Positions 1 through 9,635 of a DNA stretch of 59,523 nt are shown in pieces. The stretch lies in assembly GCA_001632425.1 (NCBI GenBank), contig KV425670.1:1-59523 (forward strand), in the 5' to 3' direction. Both the position numbers and the translations under genes were made by a program. The stretch is from Neolentinus lepideus HHB14362 ss-1. Taxonomy: Eukaryota > Basidiomycota > Agaricomycetes > Gloeophyllales > Gloeophyllaceae. Below the pieces are notes generated by a model that was not told the DNA's origin, ran no database searches, and worked only from the letters and a program-made list of their open reading frames with translations. Each line of letters begins with the position of its first letter. The first letter of the stretch is position 1.

Positions 1-600
1 ACTCGAGATCGTCGTGTGGCTACAAAGCTTGTTTAACGCTGAGACTGAAGAATAGGCGCGGGTTGCACGACGCGGCGTAAAGTCAGTTAATGGGTGCATA
101 GGCCGGGGGTGACCATGCACACCACAATACACAGTGCAAACAATTTATTCTGGGTAGTTTAACTACTGGGACATTGTATCTACGAGAATATAGCAATCGA
201 TGAAGGAGGGGAGGAGTAGGATAAAAGCATGACGAGGTAAGGAAAGCTGAGTGGCAGGTAGAATGTCCGTGTGACAGGTTGACTATCTCTTGTGACATTA
301 TTCACTTTCGCAACGCCGAAGCTGGTTCAGCGAACTATGTGCGTCTGGGCGCTGGCGCCTTCACGGCTTCGTCGATGATATTAGCGAAGTTGACCCCTGT
401 TGATTCATTTACTTTGAACGACAGCTGTAGACTCTATGCAAGGATGTACCCAGTGCCTAAACCCGACACCGTTGATCTCCAGCCGCAATCAAACAATCAT
501 TGGTTTCATTGTCAATATGTTCAGAGATGTTTCCCGTACGTCTTCCCACTCGCAATCATCCTGACTATCAAATATCAGGGTACCCTAACGAGGATGCTCC
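1..600. other. Left-edge stretch with no supportable gene
   Basis: Open frames here (for example 279-635 on the plus strand) have no recognisable domain, no signal peptide and no intron signals. I see no tRNA and no transposon end. It adjoins duplicated block A. Confidence 0.5.
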
Positions 601-639
601 TATTAGTCTATGCGCCAGTTCAAGACGGCCAATGACTGT

Positions 640-800
640 ACCAGGGCACTTCCAATGATCGTAAGGCGTCTTACGCTTAATGTGATGCCCGTCCTTCCAC
701 TTCGGAGGACATGTGCACAAGGAAAGCTTGTGCTTGTCTTCCTTGACGCAATGCCCATCAGTGCGACGTCCGGGAGTGTGAAGACCTGCTTACTGAGTAT
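640..800 (-). pseudogene. Broken small secreted cysteine-rich peptide gene (block A)
   Basis: The minus strand matches the plus-strand pseudogene at 5328-5500, including the promoter (TATAAAA complement at 849-855) and the leader region. The initiator that is ATG in the other copy is ATA here (798-800). A frame change after the Ala-Ser codons is needed to reach the cysteine part, which reads CTCPPKWKDG and later KCPG, the same C-x-C-P-P ... C-P layout as the intact peptides. It has therefore lost its start codon and its frame. What is seen: homology to 5328-5500 and the residual cysteine motif. What is inferred: that it was once a secreted peptide gene. Confidence 0.6.
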
Positions 801-1264
801 GGTAAGTTGGTAGATGTGACTCTTTAGTTATTTGATTTTTACGAGCTCTTTTATACTTGTATGTCACTCTGGGAGTGCCATGTAAGTGCAGATGACGTTC
901 CGCAAGTAATTTTAATACTAGGATCCTTGGTCCCGCTTTGTTTAGCTGAGGACTCCACGGTCCGAGTCGACCTAGCTCGCAGTGTTGGCTATTTTTTCTA
1001 TCATCGTACTGCTGTTTGATACTTGAGTGACTAGGTGTTTTTCAAACTCCGTAGATACAATTCATGGAATCAAATACACGGTTGTGCTGTGATCTCTTCC
1101 TTCCGCATACATACGTAAATGTCCCCCACTCCCTCCTTGGATGCTCTATCCAGGGTTTCTCTCAGTGACCCAGAAAAGCTGAAGTAGAACATCCTCCTGC
1201 CAAGGCAAACTAATAGCATCGTTGTTAGCCCTTTGCGCAGAAGTAACAAAGCAAGATCATACAA
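801..1264. other. Intergenic DNA inside block A
   Basis: This holds the duplicated 3' flank of the 1265-1459 gene (minus direction) and the promoter of the 640-800 pseudogene. Part of it (about 915-960) matches 6515-6565 and 10625-10670 in inverted form. No other gene is visible. Confidence 0.5.
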
Positions 1265-1459
1265 TCAAAGTGGGCAAGGACCGGGTCTACACGTCGACTC
1301 TGCGCGAGCTACGATAGGCACGGGGCTTCCTGCTCGAAGTGGCCCAGGCGGACAACTGCACCGTGGTAGCAGGGCTTCCGTCGTTGTCGGCGTAGGTGAC
1401 GCCGACGATAGACCCACCAATGCGATGAGAAGAAGCGTGACGACTCTGGTGAATGTCAT
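1265..1459 (-). CDS. Small secreted cysteine-rich peptide, type I (block A)
   Basis: A 64-residue precursor of unknown function. Residues 1-21 form a signal peptide (MTFTRVV, then a Leu/Ile/Val core, then GLSSAS). A SPTPTTTE linker follows, then RCSCPPGP, a spacer, and a C-terminal CRPGPCPL ending. That gives four cysteines as C-x-C and C-x3-C, with CP close to the stop. An in-frame ATG 13 codons upstream lies only about 20 bp from the TATA box, so I chose the downstream ATG, which sits about 54 bp from it as in block B. Paralogs in the window are at 6026-6217, 10137-10334, 19952-20146 and 21591-21773. I do not recognise the family. It is not a hydrophobin (too few cysteines) and not a CaaX pheromone (no terminal CaaX). 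Secretion is inferred from the leader. Confidence 0.75.
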   Translation of the reverse strand: MTFTRVVTLLLIALVGLSSASPTPTTTEALLPRCSCPPGPLRAGSPVPIVARAESTCRPGPCPL

Positions 1460-1512
1460 GATGATGACACAGAGGCTATTTGGGATTGTTTCATCCATTT
1501 CGCGCTCAGTTC

Positions 1513-1519
1513 TTTTATA
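1513..1519 (-). promoter_or_regulatory. TATA box of the 1265-1459 peptide gene
   Basis: The complement reads TATAAAA about 54 bp upstream of the chosen ATG. The same element lies at the same distance in block B (5972-5978), and as CATAAAA in block C (10084-10090). Confidence 0.6.
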
Positions 1520-1843
1520 CTCGCAGACTGCGTCCCAGATCTAGTCCCCGTGTTGGTGGCAATTCTCCGATGGAGATGGAATCCCGCAGATCAAAGGGGC
1601 TAAACCAACTGCGACGGCTAGCGCATTCTACAGTCCAGCACAGGGAGACTTAGGTACGCACGCAGTTGCTCGTTGCTGCTGTCAAACATCCTACTGAGTG
1701 CAGTTCGGTGACAATGCAGTCGAGGCCGGAACTCTCAAGTGTAATCGCCAATGGTGGTGTTCTTTTATTTCATCGCATGACATTCCTGCTGAATGCGTAG
1801 TTGGGTGAGTGCGAATCAAGACCGTCGCTCTCGAGTCCGCTTG

Positions 1844-2065
1844 TCAACTATAGTATTCGTCCCATGACGAACATGACTCAAACTCTGGACGCTGGCTAGG
1901 TGCAACGTGCTCTCCAGTTATCCCGCAGATATCGGCGCACATGCCGTGTTCGCAAGGACCGCATTCTATGCTGGGACCGGTCATCACTGTAGTCGTTGTA
2001 GTAGTAGTGGGCATCGCGAAAACATGGGTGCCAAGCGTTAGGAGGATGATTGTCCGGAAGTGCAT
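1844..2065 (-). CDS. Small secreted cysteine-rich peptide, type II (block A)
   Basis: A 73-residue precursor from MHFRTIILL; an ATG 11 codons further upstream (2098) is also in frame. The leader is hydrophobic and ends near VFAMP. A run of Thr follows, then IECGPCEHGMCADICG, with four cysteines as C-x2-C and C-x3-C, and a polar tail with one more cysteine (FESCSSWDEYYS). The block C counterpart (9492-9635) keeps the leader and MCADICGIT but has lost the first cysteine pair. Upstream, a CCAAT motif in GATCCAATAAGACC is shared by all three blocks; no TATA box is evident. Function is unknown; a secreted peptide or effector-like protein is inferred only from size, leader and cysteines. Confidence 0.65.
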   Translation of the reverse strand: MHFRTIILLTLGTHVFAMPTTTTTTTVMTGPSIECGPCEHGMCADICGITGEHVAPSQRPEFESCSSWDEYYS

Positions 2066-2220
2066 GACGGTAGTTTTCAGCGGTAACTTCGAGCGCATGT
2101 TGAAGCACTAGTCGCTGACCTGCACTTTCCTGTTTAGGTCTTATTGGATCGCATCATTGTCGCCACAAAAATGTAGCGCTGGTGACACGCAGTCCATCGA
2201 TTTGTTGCCAGATATCTCAG

Positions 2221-2510
2221 CTCTTTACGTGCTGGTGGGGAACTGCGGTCAAGGCACATAACTTGAAACGTGCCCCTCCGGTCCCGTTAGCACCCATCTC
2301 AACTGTCGTCCATGGTATACCCCAGTGGCTTGCAATGATGCTCATATTATGAATCGTGTGCATATCGCTGATACAGCAGGACTACCGTATGGGCCATTCT
2401 GAATTTTCCTTTTCTCTCCAGGATATAATTAACTTCGCAGTCTTGACATCGTACACCTGTCTGATCTAGCGCGAGTAAGACCCAACCCTACACTTCGCCT
2501 CCCCTCCTGT
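2221..2510 (-). repeat. Non-coding spacer of the duplicated unit, block A copy
   Basis: Inverted, it matches 5470-5760 almost end to end, and its left end matches 9310-9360 (shared GGTCAAGG or GGGACATAAG stretches next to TGCGGTCAAG). No gene lies in it. It ties the three blocks together. Confidence 0.75.
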
Positions 2511-2566
2511 GCAATTAAAGCGCAGATTTAGTCTACAATGAATCGCAAGTTCATTCGGGCTCACTA

Positions 2567-2755
2567 TTATATTGAGGACGTGGCGGTGGCAGACGTGCTC
2601 AGACAATACATCGGGCACGTAGGTGGACTTGGACAGGGACAGTAATATCCAGGGCCTGATACGGTGGTCGGGCCAATGGTAGTTGTTGGAATAGGGCCGG
2701 CCAAGGCCACAATTGCGACGACGAGCGATCCGAGGAAGGGTTGGAACAGGAGCAT
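2567..2755 (-). CDS. Small secreted cysteine-rich peptide (PIPTTT type)
   Basis: A 62-residue precursor. The hydrophobic leader (MLLFQPFLGS then a Val/Ala/Leu core) ends near ALAGP. A PIPTTTIGPTT linker follows, then YYCPCPSPPTCPMYCLS, which gives C-x-C, x5, C-x3-C. The tail is rich in Ser, Thr and Ala. The leader, linker and two-pair layout match the other peptides here, although sequence identity is low. It lies just beyond block A and on the same strand as the block A genes. No clear TATA box is seen upstream. Function unknown. Confidence 0.65.
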   Translation of the reverse strand: MLLFQPFLGSLVVAIVALAGPIPTTTIGPTTVSGPGYYCPCPSPPTCPMYCLSTSATATSSI

Positions 2756-3381
2756 GCTAGTTTTTGTTCTCTTAGCAATGCAAGAATATTGTGAGCCGAT
2801 TTAGTTGTGCCTGCTTATGTATGCCGATTCAGTATCCTGCTGCGAACGTGTGTCTTCTAACACAGCCTTCACTAGGTGCTAGTTTGCTTGGACACACCAG
2901 TCTATGCGTAAGGCGATCAGTCCCTCCCTCTGCGTTTCCTAAGGTGTTGATTAATGCGCATACACCCAATTGTACCTTGCCATCGCTGTCTTGATTCGAC
3001 AAACGGATAGAGGAACAAATTCAGGTCAAACTTTGTGATAAGTATATCTCTTTCACCTTTTGACAGTTTGCAATGTTCACCCTACAACTCATGACAAATA
3101 GAGCTCCCTTACAGCAGCCAATTTCCTAGTACCTCGGAAGGCGGGCATCTCAGCGTATATGGCCACGGTCAAGTGCGACGACACGGTTTTCACGGCATGA
3201 TACTGCGGTCCTTGGAGCTTTTCGATGCGCCGCCTGTCACCGGACTTCGGCTGAGAGACGAGCAATCGATTGTTTATTGTCCGGAGAAGAAAGCCACAGG
3301 AACCATGAATGACATACTACTCCCTGGACCTGTACCGCGATCAAGCATCAAGCGATGCTTGTAGTCTAACTAGAGCCTAAA
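2756..3381. other. Intergenic stretch without a supportable gene
   Basis: Short open frames are present but none has a recognisable domain. This is the turning point where peptide genes change from minus to plus strand. Confidence 0.4.
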
Positions 3382-3585
3382 ATGTCTAGTCTTCTTCAAT
3401 TCGCCGAAACAATGAACCCGATTCCCGCTACACAAATCATCCTTCTGGCTTTCGCTGGGATTGCATTGGCTTCTCCCACTCCTCACTTCTCAGGCTACTA
3501 CAACCACCATTACATATAATGCGGTACACCCTGTCCACCGGGCTACATGTGTCCGGACTACTGTACCGTCGCTATTGCTGTTTGA
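3382..3585 (+). pseudogene. Small secreted cysteine-rich peptide gene with one in-frame stop
   Basis: From ATG at 3382 (or 3412) the frame gives a hydrophobic leader (QIILLAFAGIALAS), then PTPHFSGYYNHHYI, then TAA at 3517-3519. The same frame then continues without a gap as CGTPCPPGYMCPDYCTVAIAV and a TGA at 3583-3585. The part after the stop matches the intact gene at 4047-4202 (CAPCKPHEVCPDYCIV). So leader and cysteine domain are both preserved in one frame and are separated by a single nonsense codon. No GT lies between the leader and the TAA, so splicing out of the stop looks unlikely. It is either a young pseudogene or a case of readthrough; I favour pseudogene. Confidence 0.7.
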
Positions 3586-3973
3586 CCACAGGTGAGACGT
3601 CTTGGACGATGCGGAACGACAATTATGTTCTCACTATCACTCAGACGAGCGAAACTAGCGCACAAACTTCGCAGACAATGACGTGAACAAACAAAAAATG
3701 TCGGTGATGTGGGGTCATTAAGCGATTTACAGAGTTGTACCGCCACAATGTCTCAACTAAGCCTTTTAAATACTGTTTTCAATTTACCACCCATGGTCTT
3801 GATGCCAATTCATATAATCTATTGTCGGGCGTTGTTCCGCGCTGTCATCGCCGCTGCATAATCTCCTTGCGCATTTCACACTCCAGACCACGGGAAATAC
3901 AGGATGCGCCACAGAGACGAAAGTAAGCCAGTTCATGCAGATACTGCTATATGAGACATGACAACCCAGAGGG

Positions 3974-3980
3974 TATATAA
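3974..3980 (+). promoter_or_regulatory. TATA box of the 4047-4202 peptide gene
   Basis: TATATAA lies 73 bp upstream of the ATG, within GGGTATATAAGCC. Confidence 0.6.
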
Positions 3981-4046
3981 GCCACAATCTTTGCTGCGCA
4001 GGAGTCCACGATCAGTTTCCACTTCATCCGCCCTGCCTGAAGAACC

Positions 4047-4202
4047 ATGAAATTCATTCGCGCTGTACAATTCGCGATTCTCGCTTTAGCTAAGCTCGCG
4101 TCGGCTAGCCCTACGTCCACATACGCTTGTGCACCATGCAAGCCTCACGAAGTTTGCCCTGATTATTGCATTGTGACGACGCTCACACCGGTAAATGGAT
4201 AG
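4047..4202 (+). CDS. Small secreted cysteine-rich peptide
   Basis: A 51-residue precursor. The leader is MKFIRAVQFAILALAKLASA; a short SPTSTYA linker follows, then CAPCKPHEVCPDYCIV (C-x2-C, x6, C-x3-C) and a TTLTPVNG tail. If cleaved after ASA, the mature peptide would be about 31 residues. The nearest relative in the window is the nonsense-broken locus at 3382-3585, which shares the MCPDYC or VCPDYC core. A good TATA box lies 73 bp upstream. The single ATG and compact layout make the start certain if the gene is real. Function unknown. Confidence 0.75.
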   Translation: MKFIRAVQFAILALAKLASASPTSTYACAPCKPHEVCPDYCIVTTLTPVNG

Positions 4203-5217
4203 GTGAGACATGCTGTAAACTCGAGAATGATAATCGGCTGACTAGTCATACTGTGATCACTGATAGATGTTCGAAGTACAGATGTTCGCGGGAAGCACCC
4301 AGAGGATAGTAGGAGAGGGTTATTGGGTCGTGGAAACGAGAGTGCAGCAGGTACCGGATGGCCGCCTGCACAAACATGTCTCCATTAGAAAGTAAACGCG
4401 GGGCAATTCAGAACCGGGCACACTGTAGTCACAGTAACTATCCACGTGAGTGGATTCAGTGGAATAGATCACGGTGGCGGACGACGGCAGACCTGAATTA
4501 CTACTGCGAAGTCAGACTTGGGAGCTTAGGACGTGGGTTTGAGTATTGTCAAAGATATTGAGAGTCGTAAATCAAGCCTCATTTGCCCCTAGAATAATTA
4601 GCTGAAGGCGTCAACGGTTACGGCTTGTAGACCGAAAAGTTGGTCAAGAAATGGACAGACTCGAGTCGGTGCTCTCCTTGAATGCCCTTGAGAAACATCG
4701 CACACAGACCTGGTACGAACAGGAATCAATTCCGAAAACACGAAAAGCCGACGAGAGACAACAGAACCTTCAACTACCGATGAACATACCGCTAGGGAAA
4801 CCAATGATATTTTGGATAGTCAGCTGAGCCGACACCAAGCATGCCAAGCACGTCCACTGACGAGTGTGCACAAGACATTCATGGCTGCAGTCGTCCAATT
4901 TCACGAAGGCTTCTCCAGGCCATGACAGAATGGATACGCGAATCAATATTAGTCCGACTGTAGAGCGTAGAGCGGATGTGCTGGATGATTCAGCGAGGTT
5001 CATCGTCACCTGGCACCTGGTCATGGCCACCAAAACTTCAGTAGTTCCAATTGCCTAGGTGATTATGCGAATCGGCGTATGCGTCAGAAGGCTCGGTGTC
5101 CGCAACTTGAAGGAATGATGGTTGATAAGTGAATAGGCAGACACTCGGAGTGCCTGGCCCATACCAGCGCGGATTTAGTGCTGCAGGGGGTTTCGATTTC
5201 TGACAGTCAGACTATTA
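4203..5217. other. Intergenic stretch, no supportable gene
   Basis: Open frames of 60-90 codons occur on both strands but overlap each other and show no domain, leader or splice pattern I recognise. No repeat match to the flanking blocks was seen. Confidence 0.45.
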
Positions 5218-5327
5218 GAATTGCTTGCGGAGCGTCATCTGCACTTATATGACACTCCCAGAGTGACATACAAGTGCAAAAGAGCTCGAAAACCAGAAAA
5301 CTAACGAGCCACATCTACCAACTCACC

Positions 5328-5500
5328 ATGCTCATGCTCACTAGACGAGTCTTCATACTCCTTGTCATTTTACAGATGGAGACTGCGACCGCGTCACCCT
5401 CTCCAGGTGACAAAGAAGACAACCACGAACTTCCCTAAGCTTGTGCACATGTCCTCTGGAGTGGAAGGATGCGTTTTTATTTCACAAGAGGGGAGGCGAA
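5328..5500 (+). pseudogene. Broken small secreted cysteine-rich peptide gene (block B)
   Basis: ATG at 5328 opens a leader (MLTRRVFILLVILQ, ending near ATASPSP) that stops at TAA 5436-5438. The cysteine part, SLCTCPLEWKDA, begins in another frame at the stop. The promoter position that is TATAAAA in the block A copy is TGCAAAA here. This copy therefore kept its start codon but lost its frame and its TATA box, while the block A copy (640-800) lost the start codon and its frame. Confidence 0.6.
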
Positions 5501-5971
5501 GTGTATGATTGGGTCTTACTCGGACTACATCAGACAGATGTACGACATCAAGACTGCGGAGTTATATTCTAGAGAAAAAAGAAAATTCAGCGTAACTATA
5601 CAGTAGTCCTGCCGTAGAGGCGATATGCGCACGATTTGTGATAGGAGCATCGTTGCAAGGAACAGGGATGTACCTTGGACGACAGTTGAAATGGGTGCTA
5701 ACGGGACCGGAGGGGCATGTTTCAAGGTATGTCCCTTGACCGCAGTTCCCCACCGCACCTAAAGAACTGAGAAATCTGGCAACAAATCAATGAACTGCGT
5801 ACTACCAGCGCCACATTTTTGTAATTGCAATGATACGATCCAATAAGACCTAAACAGAAAGTGTAGGTCAGTTAGTTTGGCCCTTTGATCTGCGGGATTC
5901 CACTTCCATCGGACAATTGCCACCAACACGGACGCGGACACGGGGAAGAGACCTGGGACGCAGTCTGTGAG

Positions 5972-5978
5972 TATAAAA
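5972..5978 (+). promoter_or_regulatory. TATA box of the 6026-6217 peptide gene
   Basis: TATAAAA, 54 bp upstream of the chosen ATG; same position as in block A. Confidence 0.65.
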
Positions 5979-6025
5979 GAGCTAAGAGCAAAATGAAGGA
6001 AGCAATCGCGAACCTCATCGTCATC

Positions 6026-6217
6026 ATGGCCTTCACAAGAGTCATCGCGCTTCTTCTCATCGCATGGGTGGGGCTATCGTCGGCGTCGCCTGCACGAACG
6101 ACCACGGAAGTCTGGCTACCACCGTGTACCTGTCCGCCTCTACATCGAACAGCCTCTCTCGTACCTATCGGAACCCGAGAAGAGTTGACGTGCATGCCCG
6201 TTGCTTGTCCATATTGA
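6026..6217 (+). CDS. Small secreted cysteine-rich peptide, type I (block B)
   Basis: A 63-residue precursor: leader MAFTRVIALLLIAWVGLSSA, linker SPARTTTEVW, then LPPCTCPPL, a spacer with VPIGTRE, and the ending CMPVACPY before TGA. The four cysteines (C-x-C ... C-x3-C) and the terminal CP-aromatic are conserved with 10137-10334. Aligned by eye to that paralog, roughly 13 codons differ by replacement and 8 silently, including silent TGT/TGC changes at two cysteines. An upstream in-frame ATG at 5993 is only about 20 bp from the TATA box and is probably upstream of the transcript start. Function unknown; secretion inferred. Confidence 0.75.
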   Translation: MAFTRVIALLLIAWVGLSSASPARTTTEVWLPPCTCPPLHRTASLVPIGTREELTCMPVACPY

Positions 6218-6960
6218 TGGTATGATCTTGCTTCGTTACCGCTGCACAAAGGGCTGATGACGATGCTATTAGTCTGCCTTGATAGAAGGATCTTCTACTT
6301 CCACTTTTCCGGGTCACGGGAAGGGAATCGGCAGGAGAGAGCGGAGGGCACTTCGATGCGTATCTGTGCAAAAGGAAGAGATCATAGCTCAACCGTGTAT
6401 CCGATTCTATGATTTGTATCTGCGATCTGCCGAGTCTGAGGAACACCTTTCGCTTCAGCGAAGTAGGCACTCAAATGTCAAATGGCAGCATGATGATGAA
6501 AAACGACCAACGTCGACTGGGACCGTGGAGTCCTCATCCCAACAAAGCGGGACTAAGGATCCTAATCAAGAGCTACATTCCCTAGGATGAACACGCACCA
6601 TATCATGCCCCCCTAACTCAGAAGCGAGTTCACCACTACGCCTCTCATCCTACTACCACGCAGCGAGAGTGCCACGCAACCACACCAACAACGGATCGCA
6701 GGGAAAATAAGAGCGTATCCAAAAATCAGAAACGGCGCGCGATATCGGAAACAAGCCCCCCGACTTTCTGTATACATCATGATATTCGACGCCTCGGTCG
6801 GTTGCGGATCCCAGGGTGACCGGATGCAAAGCTGGTGGGGTTGTATCACCTCACAAGGTAGAGATATCGAATATCCGACCGCCGCTCCTTCCACAATTAT
6901 ATCGGGATGCATGCCGTGTAGGTTCCAACTAGGTATGTCGCTGTATTGCGTATACAACTA

Positions 6961-7254
6961 GAGCATCTTAAGGCGGTTTAGCGTGAACTCACCGATGTCA
7001 TGGCCTGATCGACCAATCACTAATCATTCGTTGCGTTCGTGAACCAAGATAAGAATGTGGGTTAGTGAAGGTAATGTGGCGAGGTATGATGGTAGAGACC
7101 ATTTTATAATTGAAGTCCTTAGTCGTCATAGGGCTTCCCGTCAAGGAACACGTTAATCCCTCTCCTTCAATATCTTGACCAGATATCCAAGCCGATAACT
7201 ACGAGGGATATACTACCAAATCTGCACATGTGCCGTCTGCCTGCTCGCGACTGA
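6961..7254. other. Intergenic, 3' of the carotenoid oxygenase gene
   Basis: Lies between the end of block B and the stop codon of the minus-strand oxygenase. Nothing recognisable. Confidence 0.4.
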
Positions 7255-9052
7255 TTACCTAAGGCCAGTAAACACGCCATGGAAGCCGAGAGGAAAATGG
7301 GTGCCCATATATGCTCTCGCAACTTCTGTCAAGTCCTTAGCATCAAGCATGACAAGCATGCTCTTCTGCGTCTTCCCGTCGAGAACAACGCTCAGTAATA
7401 TCCCATCGTCTTCCTGCGTCTCTGGAGATGACCCAGGCCTCGGCACGAATATGGGTTCTCCTGGCGCTGTCCCAGGTATCGCCCATATCTTCGGTTCGGA
7501 CTCGGGTGCCGACATGTCGAGCTTCACGATTCTGTCCGCGAAACCGACAGACCTCGTGAAGTCTTCTTTATTTATACCATACCTAAACCAGCAATCAGGG
7601 CTGTCAGCGTATGTTTAGTGCACTCAAGTAATGCGACGAGCGTACGTATAGCGATATGGTTTATGATACAAAGCCGGATGCACTGTGCAAAGCTCGATGC
7701 TCGAGCTAGGCGGAAGTGTATACTCGACCTTCGCTTGGCGCGTGGACTCTACTGAAGAGTGCTCTCTGATATCCTTCAAGACGAATCGTCTTGCTCTCGC
7801 CAAAGGAGTCGGTGTTCCGCTCTTCAGAATGTCGACATAGAGAAGTTGTAAGATGCTGTGATCGTCGTAGACCGCAATGTCGATGACAATGTCATCGCCA
7901 GAGTCGTAAGCGTTGATGTAGTGGAAAGCGAAGAAAGGCTGAGTCTAAGATCTTCTGGGTCAGTTTTAACGTCCAAAGTAGATGAAAACGAACTCTACCT
8001 CGAATTTAGCAACTATCCCACCTGCGTGCCTGTCGATCACATAGAAAGTGGATGATTGTTTCGGCTTCCATGCTCCAATAGAAGCTGCGACGCTACGATT
8101 GAGCCGAATGTTTGCCCCGTTCCTGCAACACCCACATCAGCGCCTACATCAACGGTACCATCCCGTGCCGAATTCACAACATATAAACTTACATAGTGAA
8201 GTCCCCCTGCCATACACTCAATACGACATATTTCTCTGTCATTGTGAGGGCGTGCAGGTACGCAGCAGGCGCGTCCTTGATCTCCGCCAATATATCAACC
8301 TCATAGTCCTTACCACTCTCTGCCCGTGACAGACGGCGAATCCGGAAGACCTTATACACAGCGGTGCGGCCAAACTTCAGAGTGTAGTTATAGAACTCCC
8401 CGGTCTCCTTGTCTTGGCAAGAGTGCGCTGCACTCAATGCGCCGTCCAGACGAGGGTCAAGATAGTTGTACGTAGTGTAATGAAGAGGTCGCAGCGTATC
8501 CGGGTCGAGAATTTGGAGGGCGTCATTGTCGCTCTTCGCGACGATATAACGAGGGCTAGCAGATGAAATGCCCGATGGGATAGCATGGTGAGAAGTGAAC
8601 CCAGGCATGTCTGGTGTCAGAGTAACAGATACGTTGCGGTCGTCCGGACCACACTGTTCGGCAGGTGGACGATCGACTTCGAGTGGCTTAAACGCGGTGA
8701 AGAATTCAGAGAAGATCGCCTCGCACGGGTCCTGTTTGCCAAACGTAGTGCCAACAGCCTTGCCTGCTTTCTCGTAGCGAGCCTGCACACCCAGCGCGGT
8801 CGAGTGGTTGCGATACTTGACCTCGCCACTAGGGGTAATTTCGAAGCAGTGAGTCATGCCGAGTCCGTCGAACCAGTGCTTTAGGTTGATGCTACCGGAT
8901 GGTGCATTATTCGAAGGTATGTTCCAAGTCCCTGGTCCGGTCCTGTACAATCTACCAGTTAACCATGAAGGAATGGTCCCCGTAACCTGCAGTTTCACAG
9001 GTTCTCGCTGTTCGACGGCGTTCTCGTAGCCAATAGCGATTCCTTGAGCCAT
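7255..9052 (-). CDS. Carotenoid oxygenase (carotenoid cleavage dioxygenase / RPE65 family)
   Basis: Non-haem iron oxygenase that splits carotenoid or related polyene double bonds. The first exon (from MAQGIAIGYENA at 9052) carries the family start PSWLTGRLYRTGPGTW and HWFDGLGMTHCF. Candidate iron-binding histidines are seen in LSAAHSCQDKETGEFYNY, AAYLHALTMTEKYVVL, FFAFHYINAYDSGDD and the C-terminal FPLGFHGVFTGLR. The C-terminal exon also has EPIFVPRPGSS and LVMLDAKDLTEVARA. Introns I can place: after GDFTM (GTAAGT), after AKFE (GTAGAG) and inside YRYTYGINKEDF (GTACGC). The family histidines and length suggest an active enzyme. Substrate cannot be told from sequence. It stands between peptide blocks B and C, but nothing links it to them functionally. 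Confidence 0.93.
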
Positions 9053-9491
9053 CCTAGTGGGTAAGAATATACGATGAGCGACAGAACGAACACAGGCGAA
9101 GGCAATATATAGGGGCATTACACTTACTCTGATGTGCGGATTGTGATAGTTGATTCAGTTATCTGGTGATGGCTTTCTCGTCCGAAGCAAACGGGTTCGC
9201 TTCACGACTTGGATGACATTGCCTGTTCTGCTATATAATTCAAAAATACTGCTATAACGCCCAAGTTGCAGCTTATTCTGCGTGTGCGTGCGACCAACCG
9301 TTGTCATGTGACCGGAGGACATGTTTCAACTTATGTCCCTTGACCGCAGTTCCCTACCCGCACCTAAAGAACTGAGAAATACGGCAATAAATCGATGAAC
9401 TGCGTGTTACCAGCCCTGCATTTTGTGATGAAAATGATGCGATCCAATAAGACCTAAACAGAGAGTGCAGGTAAGTGACTAGTGCTTCACC

Positions 9492-9635
9492 ATGCGCTGG
9501 AAGTCACCGCTGAAAACTACCGTCACGCACTTCCGGAAAATTATCCTCCTAACGCTTACTGCCTTCGCAATACCCACTACTGCCACAATGACTGAACGTG
9601 ACATGTGCGCCGATATCTGCGGGATAACTAGATGA
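9492..9635 (+). CDS. Shortened small secreted peptide, type II (block C)
   Basis: A 47-residue frame: MRWKSPLKTTVTHF, then a hydrophobic stretch (IILLTLTAFA), IPTTATMTERD and MCADICGITR. Compared with the block A gene at 1844-2065 it has lost the Thr run plus the first cysteine pair (the GPSIECGPCEHG part) and gained an early stop after GITR. Only one cysteine pair (C-x3-C) remains. It may be a degenerating copy or a reduced functional form. The upstream CCAAT context is shared with block A. Confidence 0.45.
   Translation: MRWKSPLKTTVTHFRKIILLTLTAFAIPTTATMTERDMCADICGITR

Larger units (their letters stand above)
600..2510 (-). repeat. Segmental duplication block A (inverted copy)
   Basis: Read on the minus strand, this block is collinear with blocks B (5218-6960) and C (9310-11000). 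Minus-strand order is: spacer (2510-2221, matching 5470-5760 inverted), a CADICG-type peptide gene (2065-1844, matching 9492-9635), a CPPG/CRPGPCPL-type gene (1459-1265, matching 6026-6217 and 10137-10334), a tail near 960-915, and a peptide pseudogene (800-640, matching 5328-5500 inverted). Copies are diverged by substitutions and small indels, so the duplication is not recent. Boundaries are approximate. Confidence 0.85.
5218..6960 (+). repeat. Segmental duplication block B
   Basis: Order on the plus strand is: peptide pseudogene (5328-5500), spacer (5470-5870), type I peptide gene (6026-6217), then 3' flank to about 6960. Relative to blocks A and C, the type II gene is missing: the shared spacer runs through AATAAGACCTAAACAGA and then passes into the type I upstream region (GATCTGCGGGATTCCAC). 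The part 6600-6960 is matched by 10660-11000. Confidence 0.85.
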
